From: GCA-003244245 sp050700115
GTDB lineage: Bacteria; Actinomycetota; Actinomycetes; Mycobacteriales; Pseudonocardiaceae
Direction of reading: 5' to 3'
DNA length: 64,000 nucleotides
Assembly (NCBI GenBank): GCA_050700115.1
Contig: JBOHGG010000009.1
Location: 1-64,000, forward strand
The notes under the pieces are model-generated. The model saw only the letters and a program-made list of their open reading frames with translations. It was not told the DNA's origin and did not search any database. Every line of letters starts with the position of its first letter. The first letter of the stretch is position 1. A program made the position numbers and the translations under genes. This document shows positions 16,869-25,029 of this stretch, piece by piece.

Positions 16869-17648
16869 TCAGATACGGGGCTTCATCGGCGTAAAGTCGA
16901 TGAGCAGGACCGCGCGCCTGCCCGGCTCGGGCGCTGCACCCTTCCTGATGGGCGACACATAGTGGCTGACCTTCGTGTCGCTAACCCCGTAGGACTCCAG
17001 CGGCTTGGTCAGCTCGAAGTCGGCCAGCAACAACTGCGGCGAGAGCTCCTCCGGCAACATTCCGGCACACCGAGGCGGCGCGATGGTGTTCCGTCCGCCT
17101 ACCGCGTTGTCCCGGTAGATCAGGTGCGCGAACGTGTAAGGCTCACCGTCCTGGTGCAGTTCGTTTGGTGACGAGATGGCCACCTGGTCGTCTCGCTCGA
17201 CCGACAGCTTGATCAGGTGCACACCGACATGTAGCGGCGAGGACGAGTCGTGGTCCGGCCACCAGGTCTGGTCGAAGTTGAACATGATGATCTCGGTGAG
17301 CAGCGGATTGTCCATCGTCGCCTTGGTAATTGAGGAGAATTCTCTGATCGCGCCGGAGTACTCCGGGTTGTTGTCGCCCTGGTAGTACTCGCTGATCCAC
17401 TCCCCCCACTCGTTGAGCACCGGTGGGATCCAGGTGAAGTTACGGGACCAGGGCGTCAGGATTCCCCTGCCGTAACGCCGGTACCGCAGGGACGACGCCG
17501 AGTAAGGGTCTGGCGGTAGGTCGCTGAACTCCACCAGCAACCCCTGGAACCGCTGGTCGGTTTCGGACACCTCCAGCAGGTCCGCCAGCTCGTATCGCTC
17601 GAAGCCGATCGCGCTAAGTGTGGACAGGGTCTTGGTTGACTTCATCAT
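16869..17648 (-). CDS. 2-oxoglutarate/Fe(II) dioxygenase of the amino-acid hydroxylase (IDO) type
   Basis: 259 residues. The iron facial triad is visible as HQD (in NELHQDGEPYTF) with a distal His in DTKVSHYVSPI. An Arg in GRRAVLLIDFTP is placed to bind 2-oxoglutarate. The layout (FNFDQTWWPDHDSSSPLHVGVHLIK ... HQDG ... LIYRDNAVGGRNTIA) is that of the 2OG-Fe_Oxy_2 family, whose studied members, such as the Bacillus L-isoleucine 4-hydroxylase, hydroxylate free amino-acid side chains. First gene of the operon. Two adjacent ATG codons (17648, 17645) are possible starts behind GAGAG. Confidence 0.88.
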   Translation of the reverse strand: MMKSTKTLSTLSAIGFERYELADLLEVSETDQRFQGLLVEFSDLPPDPYSASSLRYRRYGRGILTPWSRNFTWIPPVLNEWGEWISEYYQGDNNPEYSGAIREFSSITKATMDNPLLTEIIMFNFDQTWWPDHDSSSPLHVGVHLIKLSVERDDQVAISSPNELHQDGEPYTFAHLIYRDNAVGGRNTIAPPRCAGMLPEELSPQLLLADFELTKPLESYGVSDTKVSHYVSPIRKGAAPEPGRRAVLLIDFTPMKPRI

Positions 17649-18116
17649 TTTCTCTCATCGATGTTGACTTAAGGGCCGGTTGAGGCCGGCCACTGTGCCT
17701 CGCGAGGGACGTGCGGTCCGGTGCGGGATGCAACAACGCCGACGTCAAACCTCAAATTTCGGACAAGTTTTCCGTGGCGATCACTAAAGCCTGCAGGTCT
17801 TCGAGACTCATTGATCCTCCATGATTTTCTTGAGGTTGTCACGGTGCATGGTGGTTCACTCCAACCTTCTCAGAATTGCGCTGACGGTTCCATCATCGCA
17901 ACACCTTGAAGTGATGCGCTTGTCTGTATGCGCAGACTTCTTGTTCCTACACGAACATCTGCATCCGCCGCGCCATCGCGCACCCGTACGGAGACCTGAC
18001 ATACGTCAGGAAAACTTTTCTGCGCAGAAATTTTTCGGGCGCATCGCAATCCGGTCGGGCCAGGCGTGCCTGGCCGCCGATGGCCGGGTTCAGGGGATCG
18101 AGGCTCGGTGGGTGGC
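17649..18116. promoter_or_regulatory. 468-base leader between the AraC gene and the oxidative operon
   Basis: No gene. It is visibly more AT-rich than its surroundings. It contains CCTGAC-N4-GTCAGG (17995-18010), a perfect 14-bp palindrome TTTCTGCGCAGAAA (18017-18030), and GTCTG-N6-CAGAC (17922-17937). On the minus strand the 14-bp palindrome is followed by AGTTTT and lies ~90 bases past the AraC stop, so it could terminate araC. The other dyads are candidate operators of the operon promoter. Confidence 0.5.
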
Positions 18117-19085
18117 TCAACCAACCGGCAAAATCAGCTGGTCGTGCCGGTGGTCCCGCGGGCTCAGGCCATAGGCGGCCTTGAAAACCCGGCTGAAATG
18201 CGCCGAATCAGCGAACCTCCAGCGGGCGGCGATAACGGTGATCGGCACGTTGTGTTGCGCCGGGTTGATCAAATCGCGGCGGGCGTGCTCCAGCCGGCGC
18301 TCGCGGATCCAGCCGGAGACGGTCAGACCCTGGGTCTCGAACAGTTTTTGGAGGTGACGAATGGAGATATGGTGTGCAGCGGCGACCGTGGCTGAGGACA
18401 GATCCGGGTCGGCCAGGCTCGCCTCGATGTACGCTTTGACTTGCACCACCAGCGACCGCTGCGCGGCGCCATCGATACCGGGCTCGGTGCCCAGCAGGTC
18501 AGCGAAAAACGTCGACAACAAATCGAGGGTGGGGCCGGCCAGCCGGTCGGCCGTGGCGGGCCGGACATCCCCCAACTGACCACCCAGTTGGCGGAGGAAG
18601 GATGTCACTAGGGCGCCAATCCCCGGACCGGTAGGTAACACGGTCGCCGCCCCCTGGGTGAGAGCCTCGAGATCGGAACCGACCGTCTGACGCGGGAAGA
18701 CGAATGCCAAAAAATTCACCGGCTCCCCACATACCAACGTACAGGGATGGTGTGGATCAAAAATGACCAGTTCCCCGGGGTGCCGGATTCGCTCGTGTCC
18801 GTCCTCTACTATCAGGTGAGTCCCGGTCAACTGCAGGGAGCAGAAAAGCTGATCAAGACCGTGGTCACGCGCGATTGCTTTTGGTGAGCGGTGCACCACA
18901 TACGGGGTCGCGGCGACCTCCAAGACGTCGATTGGCCCCATTCGTTCTATGCGCATCCGGGCACGAAAAGGCTGCCCGGGCGCAGCTGAGGGTTCCATGG
19001 GATGTACATATTCACCGACCAGCTGGTGCCATACCTCGACTGGATCATGGTCGGGATAGCTCTTGGCGCCGGTCGCAGTACTCAT
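18117..19085 (-). CDS. AraC-family transcriptional regulator, likely controls the adjacent oxidative operon
   Basis: 322 residues from the ATG at 19085, which is preceded by GGGGAACGGAAAG (an ATG five codons upstream has no ribosome-binding site). The N-terminal ~200 residues match the AraC-binding-like-2 (cupin-like) sensor domain. The C-terminal ~100 residues carry the two helix-turn-helix units (SSATVAAAHHISIRHLQKLFETQGLTVSGWIRE and ITVIAARWRFADSAHFSRVFKAAYGLSPRD). Tandem orientation just upstream of the dioxygenase-led operon makes it the obvious activator. The effector could be the substrate amino acid. That link is inference. Confidence 0.85.
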   Translation of the reverse strand: MSTATGAKSYPDHDPVEVWHQLVGEYVHPMEPSAAPGQPFRARMRIERMGPIDVLEVAATPYVVHRSPKAIARDHGLDQLFCSLQLTGTHLIVEDGHERIRHPGELVIFDPHHPCTLVCGEPVNFLAFVFPRQTVGSDLEALTQGAATVLPTGPGIGALVTSFLRQLGGQLGDVRPATADRLAGPTLDLLSTFFADLLGTEPGIDGAAQRSLVVQVKAYIEASLADPDLSSATVAAAHHISIRHLQKLFETQGLTVSGWIRERRLEHARRDLINPAQHNVPITVIAARWRFADSAHFSRVFKAAYGLSPRDHRHDQLILPVG

Positions 19086-19484
19086 CTTTCCGTTCCCCAT
19101 CGGTTTTGATAGATGTCGCTATTTCTGTGTGGATTCCGTGCGCGGCTCTCGCTGGCGTGCATCATAAACTGGCGAGCGCGCGTACCCACGTTGATGGAAC
19201 ACTCCGTGCTCCTGGCCACCGTCTCCCACAACGTTGCGCAAATTGGCGTCCCTGCTGCCCACCGCGCGCGGCAGGATCTTAGGTGTCCCCGATTGGGTGT
19301 CCATTCGCGTCTGGTTTAGCTGGGTTTTCGTGGCCCCTTCATCGCGGCAACGATCTCGCTCTGCTCCGCCACGGCCGATGCTTCGTCCCACCCGCAGCTT
19401 CGGCATTTCGATGTCCTCTCCCGTCCACTGCTCCAAGCCCGCACCACAGGAGAGAGAACGAGTAACGCCTGGCAAGTACGCCCC

Positions 19485-19594
19485 AATCGGGTGAACCTGT
19501 ACGGCGAGGGGCTGACGGTGACTGCCGTGGGGTAATCACCGCGCGGTGATCAAGGGCATCGTGTGGTGAACGTCACGGAGCTGTTCACCCGATT
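19485..19594. repeat. Nested inverted repeats around a 16-bp palindrome
   Basis: AATCGGGTGAAC (19485-19496) is exactly complementary to 19583-19594, and midway between them is the perfect palindrome ATCACCGCGCGGTGAT (19535-19550). The set is nearly symmetric about 19540. It sits in the ~590-base gene-free stretch 19086-19675 between the AraC start and the 3' end of the GlxA-type gene. It could be a large terminator, a regulator site array or a recombination site. Confidence 0.5.
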
Positions 19595-19675
19595 CTGTGC
19601 CGAGGCTGTCCGGTGGGCGGTACGCTGCTGTTTTCCTGCAATGATAATGATTGCGGCTGAACCCATGTTCTCGAC

Positions 19676-20659
19676 TCAGGAGCCGGAGGCAGTACGGAAG
19701 GTGCGCCGGTAAGCCTGCGGGGACACCCCCCGGTTGCGGATGAAGTGCTCCCGTAAGCCCGCGGCGGAGCCGAAGCCGGACCGCCGGGCGATCTCGTCCA
19801 CTGGCAGGCTCCCGCTCTCGAGCATCCGCTCGGCCAGCCGGACCCGTTGGGACAGCAGCCAGGCGTACGGAGTAGTACCGGTGTGCGCTCGAAAACTCCG
19901 AGCGAAGCTGCGCGGCGACATGTGCGCCCGGGCGGCGAGCATCTCCACCGTGAGCTGTTCTGCGGCATTCTCCTGTGCCCAGGTCAGCACCTCGCCGAGC
20001 GGATCTTGGACAGGCGGTATGGGCTGTACGATGAACTGTGCCTGCCCGCCGTCGCGGTGCGGGGGGACCACCATCCGGCGGGCCACTGCGTTGGCCACCT
20101 CGCTGCCGAACGCCTGCCGCAGCAGGTGGAGCGATGCGTCGATGCCGGCGGCGGTCCCGGCACTGGTGATCACTGGGCCGGCGTCCACGTAGAGCACGCC
20201 TGGGTCCAGGTCTACCCGGGGGTAGCGGCGGGCGAAATCTTCTACGTATCGCCAGTGCGTAGTGGCTCGTCGGCCGTCGAGCAGCCCGGTGGCTGCCACC
20301 GCGAACGCCCCGGTGCAGTGCGCCAACAGCCGGGCTCCGCGATCCACCGCAGCACGCAGGGCGTGCTGCAGCTCAGCTGATGGCTCGTCGTCGTGGTGGT
20401 CCCATGAGGTGACCACCACCAGATCGGCAGTGGCCAGCCGCTCAAGGCCATGCTCAGGCAGGATGCGCAACCCGGTGTCGGTGCGCAGCGGGCCGGGCTC
20501 ACCAGCGACCACCGCGTAGTCGAAGCCTGGTAGGCCGTCGGCGGTGCGGTCGTAGCCGAAGACCTCGCTGAACACGCCCAGACCGAAGGTGCCAACACCC
20601 TGGCAGGCGATCGCTGCCACGTCCCGAAGCTGCCACTCGGACTTTCGTGGTGGGGACAT
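19676..20659 (-). CDS. GlxA-family transcriptional regulator (DJ-1/PfpI domain plus AraC HTH)
   Basis: 327 residues from the ATG at 20659. The N-terminal DJ-1/PfpI-like domain (VAAIACQGVGTFGLGVFSEVFGYD ... LLAHCTGAFAVAATGLLDGRRATTHW, with the nucleophile-elbow cysteine in AHCTGA) is followed by an AraC HTH pair (LTVEMLAARAHMSPRSFARSFRAHTGTTPYAWLLSQRV). These regulators commonly control catabolic or stress genes. An ATG at 20698 is in frame but would lie inside the inverted-repeat operator, so the shorter start is preferred. Divergent from a small conserved gene. Confidence 0.9.
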   Translation of the reverse strand: MSPPRKSEWQLRDVAAIACQGVGTFGLGVFSEVFGYDRTADGLPGFDYAVVAGEPGPLRTDTGLRILPEHGLERLATADLVVVTSWDHHDDEPSAELQHALRAAVDRGARLLAHCTGAFAVAATGLLDGRRATTHWRYVEDFARRYPRVDLDPGVLYVDAGPVITSAGTAAGIDASLHLLRQAFGSEVANAVARRMVVPPHRDGGQAQFIVQPIPPVQDPLGEVLTWAQENAAEQLTVEMLAARAHMSPRSFARSFRAHTGTTPYAWLLSQRVRLAERMLESGSLPVDEIARRSGFGSAAGLREHFIRNRGVSPQAYRRTFRTASGS

Positions 20660-20662
20660 GAC

Positions 20663-20714
20663 TGGCAGGATAGCAGCGATAATTGTCATTCCTGCCACTG
20701 TTGGCAGGCTGCCA
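20663..20714. promoter_or_regulatory. TGGCAGG operator cluster between the GlxA-type gene and the small gene at 20734
   Basis: CCTGCCA (20691-20697) and TGGCAGG (20702-20708) form a 7-bp-arm dyad with a 4-base spacer. A further TGGCAGG lies at 20663-20669 and CTGCCA at 20709-20714. Repeated half-sites in a 74-base divergent spacer are typical of autoregulation by the adjacent regulator. Confidence 0.6.
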
Positions 20715-20733
20715 TGCGGCGCAGGCTGGGCGC

Positions 20734-20970
20734 ATGTTCGCGGTCCATTGTCCCCGCCACGGCACTCGGGTGCTGCTCACCGAGCGGCGGATCCGGGCGT
20801 TACACAACACCGGCACAGGCATTGTGATCGAGGCCGAGTGCTACGACGGCGAGCGCGTCTTCGTCGTCACCGGGCGCGGTGCCCCGGCCGATCTGGCCGT
20901 GTCCCATCAGCTGGCGATGTTGTTGGTGGCGAACCGCGGCCAGGCCGCAAGCCCGAAGACCGTCGCGTAG
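20734..20970 (+). CDS. Small conserved actinobacterial protein, unknown function
   Basis: 78 residues from the ATG at 20734 (MFAVHCPRHGTRVLLTERRIRALHNTGTGIVIEAECYDGERVFVVTGR). CPRH near the start and a later Cys (ECYDGE) resemble a zinc-ribbon remnant; from memory related proteins have a second Cys in place of the Asp. The role is not known. It shares the short operator-bearing spacer with the GlxA-type regulator and may be its target. Confidence 0.7.
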   Translation: MFAVHCPRHGTRVLLTERRIRALHNTGTGIVIEAECYDGERVFVVTGRGAPADLAVSHQLAMLLVANRGQAASPKTVA

Positions 20971-21082
20971 GCGGCCCGTAACGCAGATACCGCGCACCGC
21001 CACCATGAACACGTCTGGCGAGAACCGGAACCCGCCGAAACCCGACCACAGCGGAAACCCGCGAGAAGTCGTACAGCCTCAC

Positions 21083-22087
21083 TCAGTCGCCCGGCGCGGC
21101 CAGCACGACCTTGCCGAAGCGCTCGGCGCTGTCTAGCCGGGAGTAGGCCGCCTCGGCGTCGCCCATTGGGAACACGCTGTCGACGACCGGTCGCCAGTCA
21201 TATCGCCGCACGTGGTCCAGCAGCGCGGCGAACTCACGCGGACTGCCCATCGAGGTACCCAGCACAGACACCTGCCGGGCGAACACCGCGTGCACGTCGA
21301 AGCTGGCCTGGTGGCAGACCGTGCGACCGAGCGAGACCAGCCGCCCGCCGGGGCGGAGCAGGCGCAGCAACGCGGTCCAGTCCGCTCCGGACGAGTCGAC
21401 GACCAGGTGGAACGGACCGCCGCTGCGCTCGCGCAGCTCGGCCGGCCAGTCCCCGGCACGCACCACGCCGCCAGCCGCGCCGATGCCGACGGCCTGCCTG
21501 ATCGCCTTATCCCGCGAGGAGGTCACCCACACCTGGGCGCCAGAAAGCGCGGCGATCTGCACCAGGTAGCTGGCCACACCGCCGGAGGCGCCGGTGACCA
21601 GCACTCGATCCCCCATCCGAAGCTGCCCTCGGGTGACCAGGGCGCGCCACGCGGTCAGACCGGCCAGCGGCAGCGCGGCCGCCTGGGTCCAGTCCAGCTC
21701 GGCGGGCTTGGCGAAGACGTTCGCCGCCGGAAGGCACACGTACTCGGCATGGGTGCCCTGGGTCGGGTAGCCGAGGATCTCGAAGTCGGCGCCAGGAGCG
21801 TCCTCCGCCGCCCCCCAGTGCAGCGAAGGCAGCACGATCACCTCGTCGCCGATCCGGTGGTCGGTGACGCCGGCCCCGACCTCGACGATTTCGCCCGCGC
21901 CGTCAGAGCCGAGAACCCGAGGACCGCCGAGCTCGTCGCGCTCGGCCACGATCATCGCGTCGTTCCGGTTCAGCGCCGCACAGCGGATTCGCACCAGGAC
22001 CTGGCCGCCACCGGGCACCGGTGTAGGCCAGTCCTGATAGGCGACCGGTTGGGTTGTGTTGTTCGGCTGGGTGACGATTGCAAGCAC
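21083..22087 (-). CDS. Zinc-type alcohol dehydrogenase-like (MDR) oxidoreductase, quinone-reductase-like
   Basis: 334 residues. GroES-like N-terminal half (VLVRIRCAALNRNDAMIV, LGSDGAGEIVEVGAGV) and Rossmann half with VLVTGASGGVASYLVQIAALSGAQVWVTSSRDKA, which binds NADPH. The catalytic-zinc Cys/His set of true alcohol dehydrogenases is not evident (GSDGAGE rather than GHE), so a quinone oxidoreductase or enoyl-reductase-like reaction is more likely. The GTG at 22087 has AAGGA six bases upstream. The upstream spacer is AT-rich. Not obviously part of an operon. Confidence 0.88.
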   Translation of the reverse strand: MLAIVTQPNNTTQPVAYQDWPTPVPGGGQVLVRIRCAALNRNDAMIVAERDELGGPRVLGSDGAGEIVEVGAGVTDHRIGDEVIVLPSLHWGAAEDAPGADFEILGYPTQGTHAEYVCLPAANVFAKPAELDWTQAAALPLAGLTAWRALVTRGQLRMGDRVLVTGASGGVASYLVQIAALSGAQVWVTSSRDKAIRQAVGIGAAGGVVRAGDWPAELRERSGGPFHLVVDSSGADWTALLRLLRPGGRLVSLGRTVCHQASFDVHAVFARQVSVLGTSMGSPREFAALLDHVRRYDWRPVVDSVFPMGDAEAAYSRLDSAERFGKVVLAAPGD

Positions 22088-22414
22088 GAATATTCCTTAA
22101 CCTCGATCTTTTATGACGACCGTATGGTGATCTTTGGTCTTGCTAATTGATCTTGTGTGATGTGGGTGGGAGGGGCGATTTCCCGCATTGCACTGGTGGC
22201 CGGTGCTCCGGGCCCTTTCTGGCACCATCAAGGGGCCCACGCCTCGATCTTCGAGCCGCACCCCAGATAGTTCCCCAACGAGGTATCGGATCGCTGCGCA
22301 CAGGGCAGTGAAGGACGCCTCGCTGTGGAGGCGGTCGGGACCGAGCGGGGGATCGACCACGTGACGTCCTCCCGCTGGGTGCGACTTGTTCACTCCGTTG
22401 TTGCTCGACGCTGC

Positions 22415-22507
22415 GCGGCGCGCCTGGAAGAGAACATCGTCGCACTCGCCGTCAAGCTCAGCAGCGACGAGCTGCGCGACCTCACGTCAGCATCGAGCTA
22501 CACATGA
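22415..22507 (+). pseudogene. C-terminal remnant of an aldo/keto reductase
   Basis: The frame ending at 22507 reads ARLEENIVALAVKLSSDELRDL, which matches the conserved closing segment of aldo/keto reductases (a basic residue, then RLEENI and LSxDEL). Nothing upstream in any frame restores the TIM barrel, so this is a decayed or truncated copy. The rest of the spacer (22088-22414) shows no gene. Confidence 0.6.
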
Positions 22508-22579
22508 GGGTGGGCACCTCGGTCACTTGTTTGTAGGCTCGCCGTGCGGCGGGACGGGCAGACGCGAGGAGGCGTCGGA

Positions 22580-23503
22580 GTGTCAGCGGGCGGCGGGACG
22601 AAGGCGATCATCGCGGCGTTGCTCGCCAACGCCGGTATCGCAGTCGCGAAGTTCATCGGCTACCTGATCACCGGTTCATCGTCGATGCTCGCCGAGGCGG
22701 TGCACTCGGTGGCCGACACCTCCAACCAGGGGCTGTTGCTGCTGGGGCAGAAGCGGGCCCGGCGGGAGGCCACCCTGGAACATCCGTTCGGCTACGGCCG
22801 TGACCGCTACTTCTACTCCTTCGTCGTGGCGCTGCTGCTGTTCAGCCTCGGTTCGGTCTTCGCGCTCTACGAAGGCTTCCACAAGCTGGAGAGCCACGAG
22901 CCGCTCACCTCACCGTTGGTCGCGATCGTGATCCTGGTGGTGGCGATCGTGCTGGAGACTCTGAGCTTCCGCACCGCGATCAGGGAGTCCAGGCCGCTCA
23001 AAGGTGACGGCACCTGGTGGCAGTTCATCCGGCAGTCCAAGACACCGGAGCTTCCGGTGGTCCTGCTGGAGGACGCCGGCGCGCTGTTCGGGCTGATCCT
23101 CGCGCTCGGCGGCGTCGGGCTGTCGATGCTCACCGGAGACGTCGTCTGGGACGCGATCGGCACGATGTGCATCGGCGCTCTGCTCGGGGTCATCGCGATC
23201 ATACTGATCGTCGAGACCAAGAGCCTGCTCATCGGGGAAGGGTCCGGCCCGGTCGAGGTGCGGACCATTCACCAGGCGCTGATCGGGAGCGGGGTGGACC
23301 GGGTGATCCACCTCAGGACCCAGTACATCGGCCCGGACGAGCTGCTGATCGCAGCCAAGATCGCGGTGCCGGCCACGATGTCCACCGCCGAGCTCGCCCG
23401 GGTTATCGACGAGGCCGAGGGACGGGTCCGTGGCGCAGTCCGCGCTGCCCGGATCATCTACCTTGAGCCCGACCTGGACCGAACCCCCGCGACCAGCAGT
23501 TGA
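22580..23503 (+). CDS. Cation diffusion facilitator (CDF) transporter
   Basis: 307 residues, six membrane helices. The metal-site motifs are HSVAD (in EAVHSVADTSNQ, helix 2) and ED-x-GA (in LLEDAGALFG, helix 5). CDF proteins export Zn, Fe or Mn in exchange for protons. The long histidine-rich loop of many Zn-CDFs is absent, so the metal is not predictable. Start at GTG 22580 after GAGGAGG. The next gene begins 44 bases downstream. Confidence 0.9.
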   Translation: MSAGGGTKAIIAALLANAGIAVAKFIGYLITGSSSMLAEAVHSVADTSNQGLLLLGQKRARREATLEHPFGYGRDRYFYSFVVALLLFSLGSVFALYEGFHKLESHEPLTSPLVAIVILVVAIVLETLSFRTAIRESRPLKGDGTWWQFIRQSKTPELPVVLLEDAGALFGLILALGGVGLSMLTGDVVWDAIGTMCIGALLGVIAIILIVETKSLLIGEGSGPVEVRTIHQALIGSGVDRVIHLRTQYIGPDELLIAAKIAVPATMSTAELARVIDEAEGRVRGAVRAARIIYLEPDLDRTPATSS

Positions 23504-23547
23504 GTTGAGCCGGGAGCTGCGTCTAGCGGGAGGTCAGGAGGGTTGTG

Positions 23548-25029
23548 ATGGCGACCAGCGGGCTGTGGCAGACCAAGTCGATCGAACAATCCATCGCGGA
23601 CACCGACGAGCCGGGAACCAAGTTGCGTCGCAACCTCGGAGCGCTGGATCTGACGGTGTTCGGCGTCGCGGTCACCGTCGGCGCCGGCATCTTCGTGCTC
23701 GCGGCCCAACAGGCGGGGGACACTGCGGGTCCGGCTGTGTCACTGTCCTTCGTCCTGGCCGCAATCGCCTGCGGGTTCGCGGTGCTGTGCTACGCCGAGC
23801 TCGCCTCCACCATCCCGGTCGCCGGCAGCGCCTACACCTACTCCTACGCCACCTTCGGCGAGTTCATTGCCTGGATCATCGGCTGGGACCTGGTGCTGGA
23901 GTTCAGCCTGGCCGCCGCAGTGCTGGTGAAGGCCTGGTCGCTCTACCTGAGCGACGCCACCGAAGGGGCGCTCGCCACCACCGGCGACATCGCCGGGATC
24001 ACGGTCGACTGGGGCGCCCTGGTGGTCGTTGGCTTGCTCACCGTGGTCCTCGCCGTGGGGATCAAGCTCTCCTCCCGGGTCAGCCAGGTGATCACCGCTA
24101 TCAAGATTGCCGTGGTGTTGCTGGTGATCGCCGTCGGGATCGGCTACGTCAGGGCGAGCAACTACACCCCCTACATCCCGCCGGCCCAACCCGGTGGGAC
24201 CAGCGGTGGGTCAGAGCAGTCGCTGCTGGCGTTGCTGTCTGGCGCGGAGGGCAGCACGTACGGGGTGTTCGGGATGCTGGCGGCAGCCTCGGTGGTGTTC
24301 TTCGCGTTTATCGGTTTCGACGTGGTGGCGACCACCGCTGAAGAGGCTCGCAATCCGCAACGCGACATGCCACGGGGCATCATCGGGTCGCTGGCGATCG
24401 TCACGGTGCTCTACGTGGCGGTCGCCCTGGTCATCACGGGTATGCAGCCCTACACCGCGCTGGCAACCTCGGCGAGCGGGGACACCGCGACACTGGCGAC
24501 CGCTTTCACCAACGTCGGACTCTCCTGGGTCGCCACGATCATCTCACTCGGTGCGCTGGCCGGGCTCACGACGGTGGCGATGATCATGATGCTAGGTCAG
24601 ATCAGGGTGCTGTTCGCCATGTCCCGGGACGGTCTGATCCCCCGAGGGCTGGCCCGGACCGGTTCCCGTGGCACCCCGGTGCGGGCCACCGTCGGAGTCG
24701 GCGTGGTCGTCGGCGTGGTGGCGGTGTTCTTTCCGATCGACCGGCTCGAGGAGATGGTCAACATCGGTACCCTGTTCGCTTTCGTTCTGGTCTCTGCAGG
24801 TGTGCTGGTGCTCCGGCGAACCCGGCCGGATCTGCCTCGCGGGTTCCGGACTCCGCTGGTGCCGCTGGTCCCGCTGCTGGCGATTCTGTCCTGCCTGTGG
24901 CTGATGCTGAACCTCTCAGTGAGTACCTGGATACGTTTCCTGGTGTGGTTGGCCATCGGTCTGGTCGTCTACTTCGCCTATGGGGCTCGCAAGTCGCGGC
25001 TCCGGCAGGGGGCACGGGCGCGTGTTTGA
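23548..25029 (+). CDS. APC-family (cationic amino-acid type) permease
   Basis: 493 residues with ~12-13 membrane helices. The N-terminal block LDLTVFGVAVTVGAGIFVLAAQQAGDTAGPAV carries the helix-1 substrate-binding loop (GAGIF) of the APC superfamily. FFAFIGFDVVATTAEEARNPQRDMPRGI is the typical helix-6 region of CAT-type transporters. Corresponds in position to Rv3253c. ATG at 23548 has AGGAGG six bases upstream. The end overlaps the biotin carboxylase gene by eight bases. Confidence 0.9.
   Translation: MATSGLWQTKSIEQSIADTDEPGTKLRRNLGALDLTVFGVAVTVGAGIFVLAAQQAGDTAGPAVSLSFVLAAIACGFAVLCYAELASTIPVAGSAYTYSYATFGEFIAWIIGWDLVLEFSLAAAVLVKAWSLYLSDATEGALATTGDIAGITVDWGALVVVGLLTVVLAVGIKLSSRVSQVITAIKIAVVLLVIAVGIGYVRASNYTPYIPPAQPGGTSGGSEQSLLALLSGAEGSTYGVFGMLAAASVVFFAFIGFDVVATTAEEARNPQRDMPRGIIGSLAIVTVLYVAVALVITGMQPYTALATSASGDTATLATAFTNVGLSWVATIISLGALAGLTTVAMIMMLGQIRVLFAMSRDGLIPRGLARTGSRGTPVRATVGVGVVVGVVAVFFPIDRLEEMVNIGTLFAFVLVSAGVLVLRRTRPDLPRGFRTPLVPLVPLLAILSCLWLMLNLSVSTWIRFLVWLAIGLVVYFAYGARKSRLRQGARARV

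Noticed and set aside
19638..19654. GCAATGATAATGATTGC, resembling a Fur/iron box
   Set aside because: Only a partial match, with one asymmetric position, and it lies just downstream of the GlxA-type gene's 3' end rather than at a promoter. Insufficient to claim iron control of the cluster.
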